A DNA stretch of 64,000 nt from contig CM055315.2 in assembly GCA_029255685.2 (NCBI GenBank), positions 52,915,358 to 52,979,357 on the forward strand. The letters run 5' to 3'. This DNA is from Silene conica. Taxonomy: Eukaryota > Streptophyta > Magnoliopsida > Caryophyllales > Caryophyllaceae. Positions 10,876-23,005 of the stretch are shown piece by piece (the stretch's first letter is position 1; each line of letters begins with the position of its first letter). Both the position numbers and the translations under genes were made by a program. Below the pieces are notes generated by a model. That model did no database searches, was not told the origin of the DNA, and worked only from the letters and a program-made list of their open reading frames with translations.

Positions 10876-11128
10876 TCTATTGTTGATGCGTGGTTATTGT
10901 TGATGCGTGACTCCAGCGCCGCTGTTTAAAATATACGTTCATGCTTTCAAAGTGATAAGCTATGTAAAATCATCACAAGTCTTTACGTAATTGTGATTTT
11001 TGCAAGTTGCCCAATTTTATGTTGTATTGCTGAAAAGTTCTTGTTCAGACCAATTGAGTTGTAAAAAATTGTATTAACTGATTCCCTTGAGATATGCAAT
11101 TGATTCTTTTTCCCATGATTATCTAATT

Positions 11129-11176
<48 letters not shown>

Positions 11177-11493
11177 TACTAACGTTTCAACAGCAAATGA
11201 ATGAGGTAAGTTATGATGTGAAATGCGATTGATAATACATGATGTGGAGCATGAGAATTACATTAAGTGATGAGTGACCTGTATATACTGTTGTTTTACA
11301 TATCGAGAACATGATTTTTATATCTAAGCTTCGAACATGAGTTGATTTGTATGGTTTTATGCATGCAGTTAAATGATCCCTAAGCCTATAGGTAGAGTTA
11401 TATGTGATGGCCAGTATCAATCAAATGCATGCTAAAGAGTTGCATGCTAGTCTACGTATGCTAGGATGGGATAGTATATAACCTAGGATACTC
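10876..11493 (+). other. Tekay leader region, no gene seen
   Basis: Non-coding DNA upstream of gag, including a second (AT)n run at about 11,132-11,172. I see no gene. It probably belongs to the 5' untranslated leader of the Tekay-like element. Confidence 0.5.
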
Positions 11494-14190
11494 ATGTATT
11501 TGTTAAACTTGTGTAGCAACATGCCTCCCCGAAGAGACCCCAATCCAACCAACATTTCACAAGAGCAACTCGATCGTCTACTAGCTATGAATGCTGCTCT
11601 CTTAGCTAGGATTGGGGGAAATACTCAATCAGATGCAACCAAAATGAGCAATAATATCTCCAGGCACAACCCCACCAAGTACGATGGGGAGGGAGCACCA
11701 AGTTTGCTTGCGGAATGGTGTCGAGAGTTCGAGAGTATCTTCGAACTGTTTTCCGTGCCAGAATCGATGAAGGTGGACCAAGCTGTATTTTATCTAAAGG
11801 GTACAACTAGGTTATGGTGGAATAACAACAAAGAAGAGATTAAGGCTGCTGCTGAAGAGATTGGGTCGGAATATGTAAGATGGGAAGGGTTCAAGGGGAT
11901 TTTATCCTCTAAGTTCGTGCCAGAGCATGTGAAAGGGAAGCTGAGAGCTGAGTTCGATTCTTTCAAAATGACTGAAGGGATGACTGTGGAAGCATATGAC
12001 AGTAAATTTATGCAGTTGGCAGGGAATGTAGCTGACTTGGGCTACACACCGGAGATGTTAGCTGCTCGGTTTGAGAAAGGGCTGACCATTGATATCAAGA
12101 AAAGTTTACTAGCAACTAAGGCCACGACTATGGAAGATATATATAAGAGGGCTGGCCAGGCAGAAAGGATCGCTGACATGATTAGGGAAGAGGAAAAGAC
12201 CAAGGGTGACAAGAGGAAAGCAGAATCTGGGGCCGAAGGCTTAGGGAATAAGAAGCCGAATAACCAGTATCGTTCTTTCTTCTCGACCAGTGCACAAGGG
12301 AAAAACACCAACCGTGGTGGTAATCGAACCATGTCTGGATCTGGTGGTGGAGTCCCTACATCTTTCAAGTGTGGGAAACCGGGACACAAGAAGATAGAGT
12401 GTTGGTCGGGTACTCAGAGTGCTGGGAGCAGTTATCATCGGGGAAATCAAAGTGGAGGATTCAGAAGGCCGAATGCGAGTTATTCTGGGAATAACCGATC
12501 TGGAAGTAACAACTATCAGCGGAACAACAATAATTACAATAACCAGAACCGCTACCAAGGAAATCAGGGTAGTGCCAATGGTAATTTCCAGAAGACCCTG
12601 GCAGAGGCTAGTAACTAGAGCGGAGCGGGATCTGTGAACCAGAGCGGAGGTAAGAAAAGTGGAACCCTGTTTATGATGGGCAAAGAGGCTGCAGAGGAGG
12701 ATGCTCATGTTGTTACTGGTACATTTCTAGTACATTCCACTCCTACTTTTGTTTTATTCGATTCTGGTGCATCGCATTCGTTCATATCTACGGAGCATGC
12801 TAGGGCTATAGGACTTTATGTATATGATATTATAGCTGATTCTGTAACTATACCATCTGGAGAGTCCATATCTTGTAATAGAGTCTATAGCAATGTAATG
12901 ATCCGAGTAGGAGCTGTGAGTTTTAAGTCGAACTTAATAGAGTTTCCTTTGGGTGGCTTTGAGGTGATACTGGGGATGGATTGGCTGAAAAAGTATAAGG
13001 CCTACATCGACTGTTACCAAGGGAAAATTTCTCTAAGAGGACCTAAGGGGGTGAGAGTGTCCTACAAGGGATATTCCGTGAAACCTAAACTGAAGTTGAT
13101 CACCATCAATGCCCTGAAGTCGTGCGTGAAGAGAGGTGATGAAATGCTGCTGTGTCATGTGAGAGATTTGACTGTAGAGAAACCCCAAGCCAATGAGATC
13201 GATGTTGTAAGAGATTTCGAAGACGTGTTTCCAGAGGAAATTCCTGGGTTACCGTCAAAGAGGGACTTAGATTTTGGTATTGATTTGAAACCCGGGGCCG
13301 AGCCAATTTCTAAAGCACCTTACCGCATGAGACCTAAAGAGTTGGAGGAACTCAAAGCAGTTGGATGAGCTAGCAAGCAAGGGGTATGTGAGACCGAGCG
13401 TGTCACCTTGGGGAGCACCAGTTTTGTTTGTGAAGAAGAAGGATGGAACCATGAGGCTGTGTGTGGACTATAGGGAGCTCAATAATGTGACGATCAAGAA
13501 TAGGTACCCTCTACCTCGGATTGATGACCTTTTTGACCAGTTGAGTGGGGCTGGTGTGTTTTCCAAGATTGATTTGAGGTCAGGGTATCATTAGCTGAGA
13601 ATCAAAGATGCCGACATCCACAAGACTGCGTTCAGATCAAGGTTTGGGCATTATGAATTCGTGGTGATGCCATTTGGTTTGACTAATGCACCTGCTGTTT
13701 TCATGGATTTGATGAACACAGTGTTTAGTCCCTTTCTGGACTAGTTTGTGGTGGTATTTATCGATGACATTTTGGTGTATTCGAATAATAGAGAAGAGCA
13801 TGCGAAGCATTTGAGTCTAGTGCTGCAGACTTTGAGGGATTATCAACTGTATGCCAAGTTGAGTAAGTGCGAATTTTGGCTCGAGAAGGTTGCTTTTCTA
13901 GGTCATGTGGTATCTAAGGAAGGTGTATCTGTTGACCCTAGCAAGATTGAGGCCGTTTCGAAGTGGGAGCGACCAAAGAATGTGGCAGATATCCGAAGTT
14001 TTCTGGGTTTGGCTGGTTACTATAGGCGATTTGTGAAAGAATTCTCGAAGATAGCCAAGCCTATGACTTCATTGATGCGGAAAGAAAATAGATTTGTGTG
14101 GGATGAGAGCTGTGAGAAGGCATTTCTAGACCTGAAGGAGCGTCTAACTACAGCTCCCGTCCTTGCGTTGCCAGTGTTGGAGCCTTGTGT
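11494..14190 (+). pseudogene. Tekay-like gag-protease-RT remnant
   Basis: The gag part carries the retrotransposon gag domain ('LWWNNNKEEI', 'FKMTEGMTVEAYDSKF') and a zinc knuckle 'CGKPGHKKIECW' near 12,370, flanked by Asn/Gly-rich sequence. Protease has 'FDSGASHSFIS' near 12,760 and 'VILGMDWL' near 12,970. Reverse transcriptase has '[19 protein letters not shown]' near 13,470 and the catalytic 'FIDDILVYS' near 13,757. '[12 protein letters not shown]' near 14,010 and the beginning of RNase H follow. The ATG at 11,521 ('MPPRRDP') is a likelier gag start than 11,494, since Tekay gags commonly begin this way. The copy is broken, with several breaks. Confidence 0.88.
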
Positions 14191-16773
14191 CCTCCACATG
14201 TAGTGTGATAACGTCATTGCACATACCCTTGTACGGACAAGTGGGAGATTGTTGGGGCTGGTGTCCTTGACAATTAAGTACAATGACTTATTAAATCTCT
14301 TTAAGGATCACAAGGGCATACTTCTGTATTATTACCAGTTGATCCACGTTTATCAATAACGGCTGGCTTGCTAGATAAGTTTGACGTTATTGTCATACAG
14401 ATGGCGGTGATCAACTGGTCCCTATACGTCACACCTATAGGACACGTTTGAGAGATGTGAAGGTATGAAAATACAGTCACATTTATGCCGAATACGACTA
14501 AACAGTTAGTCAGAGGTATTGACTATTAAATTAGTCAATGAGATGTTGAGATTATTATTTAATACGGATTAAATAATTTTAGCTAATACGGATTACATGA
14601 TTAATTCGTAAAATTAAATATAAACGGTTATATTTAATTAAATATTAATTTCGCGTATTAATATAAACAGTTATATTAATTTGGGTAATTATACAATATC
14701 GTAATTTTATCAGACCATTATTAATACATCGACTGCATTAATATCTGATAACACGTATGCGATTTATAATAAAACCCGCGAATTATAATTTTAGCAAATC
14801 GGGTCGAATCATGCAAAGGAATAAGGTAAGAGTGGAAAAAGCCCACTCTTACCCCATACCCATTCGGCCGGCCGACCTAGGGCTACATAAGGAGAGTCCT
14901 TCTCCTTATGTCAGGACTTTTGGTTAACTGTTGAATCACAATTCTCACAATTAGGGTTTTGAGAACATTCTTCTCCCAAAACTCAGATCTCACATCTAAA
15001 ACCTCAATAACTCTCCCCATATTGCAAGGCAATTGGAGAGCCTTTCTAGCACACGCGGCATCGTCTCAAACAAAGTCTTGGGTGCAAGTTATAGGAGGGA
15101 ATTTGTGTTAATTCCTGTTCTTAGGCCTTTCGCACAAGGACTAAAGGTTGTACTCTATTCATGTTTTTATTTATCTTATGACTATAATCACAACTGTAAT
15201 TTTCATTATAATCCTGCAAGTTTAGGGTGAATACATGTTATATTCCCCACAAGTGGTATCAGAGACAGGCCATGAAAATTTTACTTTTGTGTTTTTCATA
15301 AGTTTTAAAACCTGAAAAACCGTTTTCTGTCGCTGAGTCGGTCGATCGACCTCCTGTTGCGGTCGGTCGACCGCCTCCTGTGTCTGTTTCTGTTTCGAAA
15401 GTTTTTCTTCTGTGAGTAATCGATCTTGTTTTTCGATTCCTGTTTACGTATTGTTAATTAATCGATATTCTTGACAATATGTGAACCCTTGTTGATGTTA
15501 ATTTTGATTTACTTGTTTTAATCAAAGTTTAAAAGGTAAAAACTTGTTTTGATTTCAAAAGGTGCAGCGTTTTGCGTTTTCTGAAATTCGTTTTTACTGC
15601 CTGTTTGTCGGTCGACCTAATTGATAGGTCGGTCGACCGATTTTGCTGTTGCAGATTTTTCGTTTCTCGTCTGGAGGTCGGTCGACCACGTGTTTAGGTC
15701 GGTCGACCTCCCCCCTGTAACAGACTCGTTTTTTTTTTTTTTTTTTCGAAAATAACATGTTTTATTTTCACATGGCCTTTAGTAATATACTATATACGGA
15801 AATAGTATATTATTAATTTTGTGAAACGGTTCACCCTCGTATGGTACATATTATTTTAAAACGGTTTAAGATAATAGGATTATAAATTTATTAAAATTGG
15901 GTGATTAAAACGGTTTAATCACATGATTTTAATCCCGTAAGGTGATTTGGTAATAATTTATTAATCATAATAAAAGTATTATGTCATGTATGAATTTTAT
16001 TTAGTTGATGCATTTTATTTATCGTCTTGTTGAATGCCTATTGAATGCTTTCTATAACGTATTTAATTTTGCAAACGGTTGTAACTTAGTGTGGCCTTAG
16101 TAGATTGTGTTACCGTAATGATGGAACACAGTCTTGCTTGTAATTTTGAGATCTTGAATCTTCGTTTTGGGTTTTTGCCATGTAATTACTTTTGTATTTA
16201 AATTAGAATGTAAATAGGATTATATTTGTAATTTAAATTAGTAATTTTGTGAAGACCAAAGACGGAGACCGGATGCTCACTCCCGCTGCAAGGACCAAGA
16301 TGGAACATCAAGACAAGCTTCTAGGGTCCAACAGTGGATTCCAAGTTGTTTTATGTTTATTTTGGTAGGATAGGCCACACTAGGACTTTTATTTACGTTT
16401 TTTGCATTTATTTTATGCTTTCATCGATAATAGCTTGCATCATATTCCGCCTAAAACCAAACCACCTATAACATGCCTGAAAACTGACTCATGTAGAGGT
16501 TACGCGTTAGTTTTCTGTGACAATACAGATGTCACATGTCAATTGCAAAGCCATCACTTTATTTCATTCATTCACGCATATGCTAGATATTAGTTCACTT
16601 AATATGAATAAATATAAGTCGATGGGGTCTTCCTCGTATAACCAAAAATTGAGAATAGTCTTTATAAATCAGCCTCCCATGAATCCCTTCTTCAACGGTA
16701 GGCATAATATGACCCCTTCTACGTCGGGTAAGTGGGAACAGATGATTTATTTTATCTCAACATCATGGTCACT
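14191..16773 (+). mobile_element. Copia element A1: tail, LTR and leader
   Basis: 14,191-14,249 is the 3' end of a copia internal region with polypurine tract 'caagtgggagat'. 14,250-15,251 is a 1,002-bp LTR (TGTTGGGGCTGG...ATTCCCCACA). 'agtggtatcagag' follows, a primer site for initiator tRNA-Met, then a leader with three palindrome pairs, then copia internal sequence to about 16,773. An LTR with a PPT on one side and a PBS on the other cannot be a simple element end, so this is a join of copies. 16,190-16,590 matches 61,605-61,985 in reverse. No coding domain survives. Confidence 0.8.
15340..15708. repeat. Three palindrome pairs in copia A1 leader
   Basis: 12-mers start at 15,340/15,361, 15,606/15,627 and 15,676/15,697, each pair offset by 21 bp. 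The first copy has centre AT (GGTCGATCGACC). Confidence 0.9.
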
Positions 16774-16952
16774 CGATTAATTCGTAAATTAAATATAAAC
16801 GGTTATATTTAATTAAATATTGAATTCGCGTATTAATATAAACAGTTATATTAATTTGGCCAATTATAAAATATCGTAATTTTATAAGACCATTATTAAT
16901 ATATCGACTGTATTAATATCTGATAACATGTGTGGGATTTATAATAAATACC

Positions 16953-18516
16953 TGATGCCCGTCGTTGAGGGTACCAAAGATAAAATTTATAATTCCTAAC
17001 TTTAACAATAGATAGTGAAAGTCAGGGTCGAACCACAAGGAGGTGGGGAATGTTTATTGTTTGAAGTTAATGTTTTAAAGTAACAATTTTGGGGGTTTGA
17101 ATGGTTGTTTACTAAGTCTAAGGCAAAGATTAAAATAAACAAGTAATTAAAGCTGAGAATAAAACTATATTAAAAGAGATGCTAGGATGTTTGGGTAATA
17201 AATAGCTAAGGTAATATAAATCCTAAGGTCAACATGTATTGCAGTCGCGTAAGAGGTGTAACATATCCTTTCGGTCTATGGTACCTAATAGCTCATTTCG
17301 GCCTATGCTATTAGTTCCTAGGTCTCACAATTATTGGGTGTCAACAATAAGGGTGATTCCTAAATTCTATGTTACATACCTTTCAGTCTATAGTAACCTA
17401 GCCGTCTTAAGGTGTAAACCAATGCCCTTCCCGTATCTCTCAATCTTGGATAGGTCATTACTAACATCCTACAAGTCTCCTTTCGGTCTCATTACAGGTT
17501 ATTATAGTCAACAAAGCAAGACGAAACGGAATCCATACGCGAGAGGGTCGACCGACCATCTAGCCCAGTCGGCCGACCACAGCCTCGGTCGACCGACCCA
17601 TTAATTAGGTCGACCGACCACGCCCCTGCTACGGTTGGTCTCGGAACCTATACTACCTATGCATATTCATCCCCTATATCCTAACATGTGAAATTTAGCT
17701 ACTTATGGTTACTAAAACAACAACGGAAATAGGAATAAATATGGAAATCATGATGAATATTAATCTAAACATGCAATCAATAATAAAGCTTGAGATTCTA
17801 TCTTAACCGAATACAAGTAATTATCAGAACAATAATAAAACTTAAATTAGGAGAGTAATTACCGGAAATAGGATTAAGGCAGAAAAGGAACAAACTTTAT
17901 TGATGAATGTTGAAAGATTGAAGAACAAACTAAAAGTGGTTGAGAATATTGAAAGTTTACAACTAAAGATGAAAACTTGAATTAGGAACTTGGTGATAGA
18001 AGATTTCTAGATTAAGAACTGAATGATTAACCCTAAATAGGAGATTAGTTTATATAGGCGGAATTTTGGAGTTTCCTTAAGACTCTAACACTTCTTATGG
18101 GCTTCCGAAAAGCTTCTGATCTTGCGCAGAGGTCGGTCGACCCACCAAGTAGGTCGGTCGACCTGTTTACGGGCTTCAGGAATTTTCTGGGCTTTTCCAA
18201 AACAGAGGCAAATTCGGTCGACCCAAAAAGTAGGTCGGTCGACCGCTTTTCCTGTAGGATCGCTTTGTTTCGTCTCGGTTTGACTTCTTGGTACTTGGTC
18301 AATGCTTCCAGTTGAGTTTCCTTCGTTCCTTTGGTTAAGAAAAAACCCGAGGGCATGAATTTGGCATAAAATCGTCTTTTTTCCGCACAAATCTGCAAAA
18401 GAGCATAAAAATACGAAAGTAGACAATTGTTTGGAAATAAAGGCTAAAACATAGTAAATGAGCGACCAAATGCGTGTAAAAATAGATGTAAAACATCATA
18501 AAATAGACACTCATCA
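16953..18516 (-). mobile_element. Left (3') LTR of gag-protease element
   Basis: 1,564 bp, 'tgatgcccgtcgttgagggt' to 'agacactcatca' on +. It carries four palindrome pairs (17,546/17,567, 17,587/17,608, 18,131/18,152, 18,212/18,233). Short frames encoding GRPT-, VDRP- or RSTD-like strings here are translations of the palindromes, not genes. Confidence 0.93.
17546..18244. repeat. Four palindrome pairs in left LTR
   Basis: The starts are 17,546/17,567 and 17,587/17,608 (a near-continuous quartet of 21, 20 and 21 bp steps), then 18,131/18,152 and 18,212/18,233. Confidence 0.9.
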
Positions 18517-20466
18517 AATTCCCCAAACCAAACCTTGCTTGACCTCAAGCAAGAATTAGACTCGATCTTAACTAATGGAACGATTTCGATCTCAGAGCGA
18601 AATTTACATGTAAGCCTAAACCAATGCCAAGTACAAAATGAGAAAGTATTTAAATCATGGAAACGAGTTATAAGGTTGTCAAACTTTGCAAAACTAGAGA
18701 CTACAGAGACTTTATACCATGGACTCTCGCGATACGCTCTAGACACTCATGAAGCAAGAGGTGAATATATGTAAAAGATAGAAAGAAGTATTTTGTAGTG
18801 ACACTCACCTAACTGCGACCCATGGAAACATGCCTGCAATCTAACATGAACAAGAATTCTACAACTATGTATAAACACACTCATTGAGTGACTCAGATAC
18901 ATGCAATTGGGGTAATGAAAGATATGTGAGGTAAAAGGTAAAAAATGGTTAAGATGTTTTTGGATTTGTGGGGTTAGTAGCCAAGCTAGTAAAACCGGTT
19001 CCCAACAACATATTTCACGACTTTTGATATTAAGAAAGTGCTCTTTTTGTAGCACAACTCTCACATTAAATATAAGAAAGGACTCCCAAATATTTTGAGT
19101 GAAGTACAGGAGTGATAACATATAAAAGAAAGGAATCTTTGAGCGGAATTTTGAATTCTAACACTTTCAGGTGGTCGGCCGACCTATAATGGTGGTCGGT
19201 CGACCCATTTCCTGTACTTTTTGACTCTTTTCGTTTTTCTTTTCTTTCCTTCTTTTTTGTCTGAATTTTTCTGTTCTTTTTCTTTTCTTGCTTTCTTTCT
19301 TTTCTCTTTTTGCTCAAGATAGCATACAAACCAAGATGCCTCAAAAATTTAAACCAAAGACCACAAATACAAGTTTGGGAAGGTAGGCTAAGTATGGGAT
19401 GTAGTTTTGGGGGAATAAAAAGGCAATTTTGGCTACGTAGGGCATATGGGTAAATAAGAGAAAAGGGATCCCAAATGCACGTACCAAGACTCACAAAACG
19501 AGATAGTAAAACAAGTATATAGCAATTCAAGTTCATGTTTATGCATATTGATGTAACATGTTCCAAGGGGAGTACTACTCACATACTAGACAACTGGTTT
19601 AAAAATGAAACCAGGAAATAAGCTCTAAACCTTAGAATGTATAGTGGGTTGCCAAGATATAAGTCAAGTCTCAAGATATACAAATTGACAAAAACTCATA
19701 TATATGCAAAAGACTCTCATACTAAAACAAGTTGACAAGGCAAGGTAAAGGCACAAACATGTAAGATAGCAAAATCATCCTTGAAATACTCTCGTTCCGA
19801 CTCGACCTATATGCTAAAATAAACGTGCATTTTTTTGGAATTTTTGAATTTTTCTATTTTTTTGGATTTTGTTTCTTTTGTATATGCAAGGAAAATAAGG
19901 AAAAGAAAGATGCAATACGGAAATGCAATAGACGTGTGACAGAATGCAATGCATGTGACACGAAACCATTCCCCGAACCAACCCGCACAATGTCCCCATT
20001 GTGCATTAGCCTAAGCAAAGGTTTCATAGAATTAAAGGAAATATGCTAGAAAAATAAAAACCAAGGAAAACCGGAAAGAACTCACTGGATTATTAGGCGC
20101 ATGAGAAAAACTTCCCCAAACCAGCATAAGCTGGGAGGTTTTGGTGGCTAGCAGTGCCACTCAAGTACCCAATATGGTTGCACAATTCCTAAAGAAGAAA
20201 CAAACAGGCTGTGACGGACGGGTAGGTCCACCGACCCATGCTTCAGGTCGACCGACCTTTCTTCAGACTGCAGGAAATCCCGGAATGCAGGGACCAGGTC
20301 GATCGACCCATATTTCTAGTCGATCGACCCCTCTGCTGCACAGCGGTCTTCTTTTCTTCTGGAAAAACTTGTGTCAACCTCGTCATTCTTCTTGAAACCA
20401 GAAAAATCATCAATTATGCGCCCAACAAGTGCGCGAGATTCCAGAACCAAGTCTAGAAGTCTTTAA
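18517..20466 (-). other. 3' UTR of gag-protease element
   Basis: Non-coding DNA between protease and the 3' LTR. It has palindrome pairs at 19,173/19,194, 20,225/20,246 and 20,297/20,318, an A/G-rich stretch (on the - strand) near 19,210-19,320, and 'cacaatgtccccattgtgc' near 19,987, the counterpart of 4,708 in the Athila element. Where a full Athila element would have pol and the extra ORF, this copy has only this region. Confidence 0.7.
19173..20329. repeat. Three palindrome pairs in 3' UTR
   Basis: The starts are 19,173/19,194, 20,225/20,246 and 20,297/20,318, all offset by 21 bp. The last pair has centre AT in both copies. Confidence 0.9.
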
Positions 20467-22405
20467 CTATGCTAAAAAAATGGAAAAAGTTCTAAAACTG
20501 AAGCAAACAAGATTAAAATTTCTAAACAAACAAAAAGTAGATTGTCTTGAAAGCTGAAAATTTAAACAACTATCCGCTAAAGATGCGGAAAATCTCCGAC
20601 CACGGCTTTTGACGATTTGCCGTAGTCTCCACAGTGTTTGCTTGAATAGCAAAACACGTCTCCTCTCCGTCGCAAAGCATATGCGACGGACTCTTCTCTT
20701 TTCCTTATCCTCTTCATCCACAATATCTGGATCCTCATCTTCCTTGTAGCTTAGGAATCCCAATCCTCCTCTTTGCACCGTGACCTCCTTTATTTTGGGT
20801 GTCCCCAAACCAATTCCTGCATTAGTTACAATAGATGTATCCTCCATTTTGCTCCCAATCTGGGGCGGAGGTGTAAAAACAGGTATAGGAGTAGGTAATA
20901 AAGTAAGAGAAGTAGTGATGACCTTATACTTCTTTTCAGAAGCAATAGCATTACATGTAATAGGGGTCATACCATCCTTTTCTCTATAAGATAGACCATA
21001 AATAATAGAATGCTTCCCTACTTTGAAGGTTAGGGTCCCAGTACCTACATCTATGATGGTTCCCGCAGTGTGGAGGAAAGGTCTTCCTAGAATTATGGGT
21101 ATATGGGCATCCCCAGGGATATCCAAAACTACAAAGTCTACAGGGAAGAAAAACCTGTCTATACGCACAGGGATGTTTTCCAACACCCCTATGGGTTCCA
21201 TAGATGTACGGTCTGCCATCTGGACAGTCATGCTGGTTACTGCAAAATTGGTCATTCCTAGTTTTAAGGCTACGCTAAGGGGCATGACACTGATACTAGC
21301 TCCTAGGTCGCATAGGGCCTTTTCTACAGGGAAAGTTCCTATATTGCAAGGTACAAAAAAACTTCCAGGATCCTCCAGCTTATAAGGGGCAATGACATGT
21401 GATAGGAAGCTGGAGGACTCTTCAGTGAGGGCAACTGACTCCACTTTATCTAAAGACCTCTTTCTTGACAAAAGTTGTCTCATAAATTTAAGATATGAAG
21501 GAACCTGCTGAACTAATTCTAAAAACGGAACTTGAACATTCAATGAACGAATTACGTCTTTAAATTTGTCAAAAGATACCTGTTCCTTTATAGGTATGAG
21601 TCTCTCCGGAAAAGGAGGGGCGGAAGATTCAGTATTTGCAGCCCTCCTCAAAAACCTAGGGGTCTTATAACCCCGGAAAAGGCAATACCTCAAGTTGTCC
21701 GGCAATTCGGGTCTGAAAGCATCCCCCTGTTCAGCATCGGGGGTCGGTCGACCCATATCTTCGGTCGGTCGACTTTCTTCCTGTACAACGGGATTTTCCG
21801 GAATCTGTTCGGAGGTCGGTCGACCTGGCTCCTGGGTCGGTCGACCTTCCTCGCTGCTGTTCGGCTTTGGCTGTTTCGCCTTACCCTTTTCGCCTCCCAC
21901 CTTAGCTCCACTTCTTAACAATATGATGTTTAGAGTCTCTTTTTTCTGGTCCGTCTTGGTCGGAAGTTGACCCGGAGCCCTAGTATTATTCTTGCTCGCG
22001 ATTTGAGCAATCTGGGACTCTAACATCTTCATCCCTGCTTCCCTAGCCTGAGATTCCTTCTGAACTAACCCAATGAGGTTTTGGATGAGAGTATCCGTAT
22101 TGGGTGGTGGGTTTGAAGGTGGTTCAGGGTTGAAGGTTGGTTTTTGGAAACCTTGCTTATGTGGAGGGATGTATGTGGGATTTTGTTACGGTTGTAGGTG
22201 TTGTGGGTTGAGAACATTCTGGCTTGTCCACCTCATGTTGGGATGGACATTATTATTATTTGGGTCATAAAAGTTGTTCCCACGATAGTGCTGGAAAGCG
22301 GCACATGTCTCATTAGATAAGGTGCAAAATTTTGACACGTGTCCCTCTCCACCACATCTCTCACAAACAAAAGGTCCGTCTTGAACGACATTCACCTAGT
22401 ACATT
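20467..22405 (-). pseudogene. Athila-like gag (second part) and protease
   Basis: Read on the - strand. It starts inside gag with a zinc knuckle 'CERCGGEGHVSKFC' near 22,330-22,375, continues with an Asn-rich stretch, then 'LESQIAQIA' and 'TLNIILLRSGAKV', typical of Athila/Tat gag ends. A linker holds GRPT repeats encoded by two palindrome pairs. The aspartic protease has 'CDLGASISVMPLSVALKLG' near 21,260-21,315 and 'IPIILGRPFLHTAG' near 21,060-21,110. A Lys/Arg-rich C-terminal tail follows. The other half of gag lies across the CACTA insertion at 27,475-28,127. The copy is broken, with few breaks apart from the transposon. Confidence 0.85.
21742..21846 (-). repeat. Two palindrome pairs inside gag coding sequence
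   Basis: 12-mers start at 21,742/21,763 and 21,814/21,835. On the - strand they lie in the gag-protease frame and encode GRPTQEPGRPT and SRPTEDMGRPT, so the 21-bp phase is a seven-residue phase here. Confidence 0.92.
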
Positions 22406-22419
22406 CACTACAACGAAAA

Positions 22420-22790
22420 CACAATCGGGCGACAAATATTGGCGACTGAAATCTGTCGCAAAACACCTATTGGCGACGGACAACAGTCGCCAAACAGTTG
22501 TCGCTGACTTTTGTCGCCAAAAAAATTCGGGCGACTGAAATCCGTCGCCAAATTTGGCGACAGACAGGGTAGTCGCCAACGACACAATTTGGCGACAGAC
22601 AGGGCAGTCGCCAAATTGGCGACAGAAATGAAGCAGTTGCCAAATTGGCGACAGACTTCAGTCGCCAATTCCCCCTGTTCAGTCGCCAATGCTCCTGACT
22701 TTCCAGGGGCTTTGGTTTCTTGTGCTCTGTTTTGGCGACTGATTTCAGTCGCCATTACTTCATTTCAGTCGCCAAAATTCCTGAGCATTT
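22420..22790. repeat. CACTA subterminal repeats, left end
   Basis: About twenty copies of a GGCGAC/GTCGCC motif in both orientations, many within 'TTGGCGACTGAAATC' or its complement. Typical TNPA-binding architecture. Matching repeats lie at 27,225-27,460. Confidence 0.9.
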
Positions 22791-23005
22791 TTCATGAAAA
22801 TCATTATTTCGTTTTTGCCAAATCCAATACGAAATAATATCAGTACACCTGCAACCAGAAAGTAACCAGCAATTGGTGACGAACACCTTTTGAATCAACA
22901 ACCAAATCTCCTTTTATAAAAAAAGAGAACCGTTATCAAATTACATGAACACGTTAACTAAACTAATAAATCTCCACGTTCGACAATTTTTCCTAGGTTA
23001 CTAAA

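Larger units (their letters stand above)
8817..14190 (+). mobile_element. Tekay/Del-like Ty3-gypsy element, broken
   Basis: LTR end (8,817-9,987), initiator-Met-type primer site, leader region with later insertions, then gag, protease, reverse transcriptase and the start of RNase H. The polyprotein order and the LTR termini (TGTAA...TGTTRCA) fit the Tekay/Del chromovirus group. It is broken, with several breaks, and its 3' part is replaced by copia sequence near 14,190. The Athila element inserted into its LTR is the younger of the two. Confidence 0.8.

Noticed and set aside
17546-18244. Many short open frames encoding GRPT, VDRP or RSTD repeats across LTRs and UTRs
   Set aside because: They are translations of the paired palindromes in every frame and on both strands; outside gag no conserved protein context exists.
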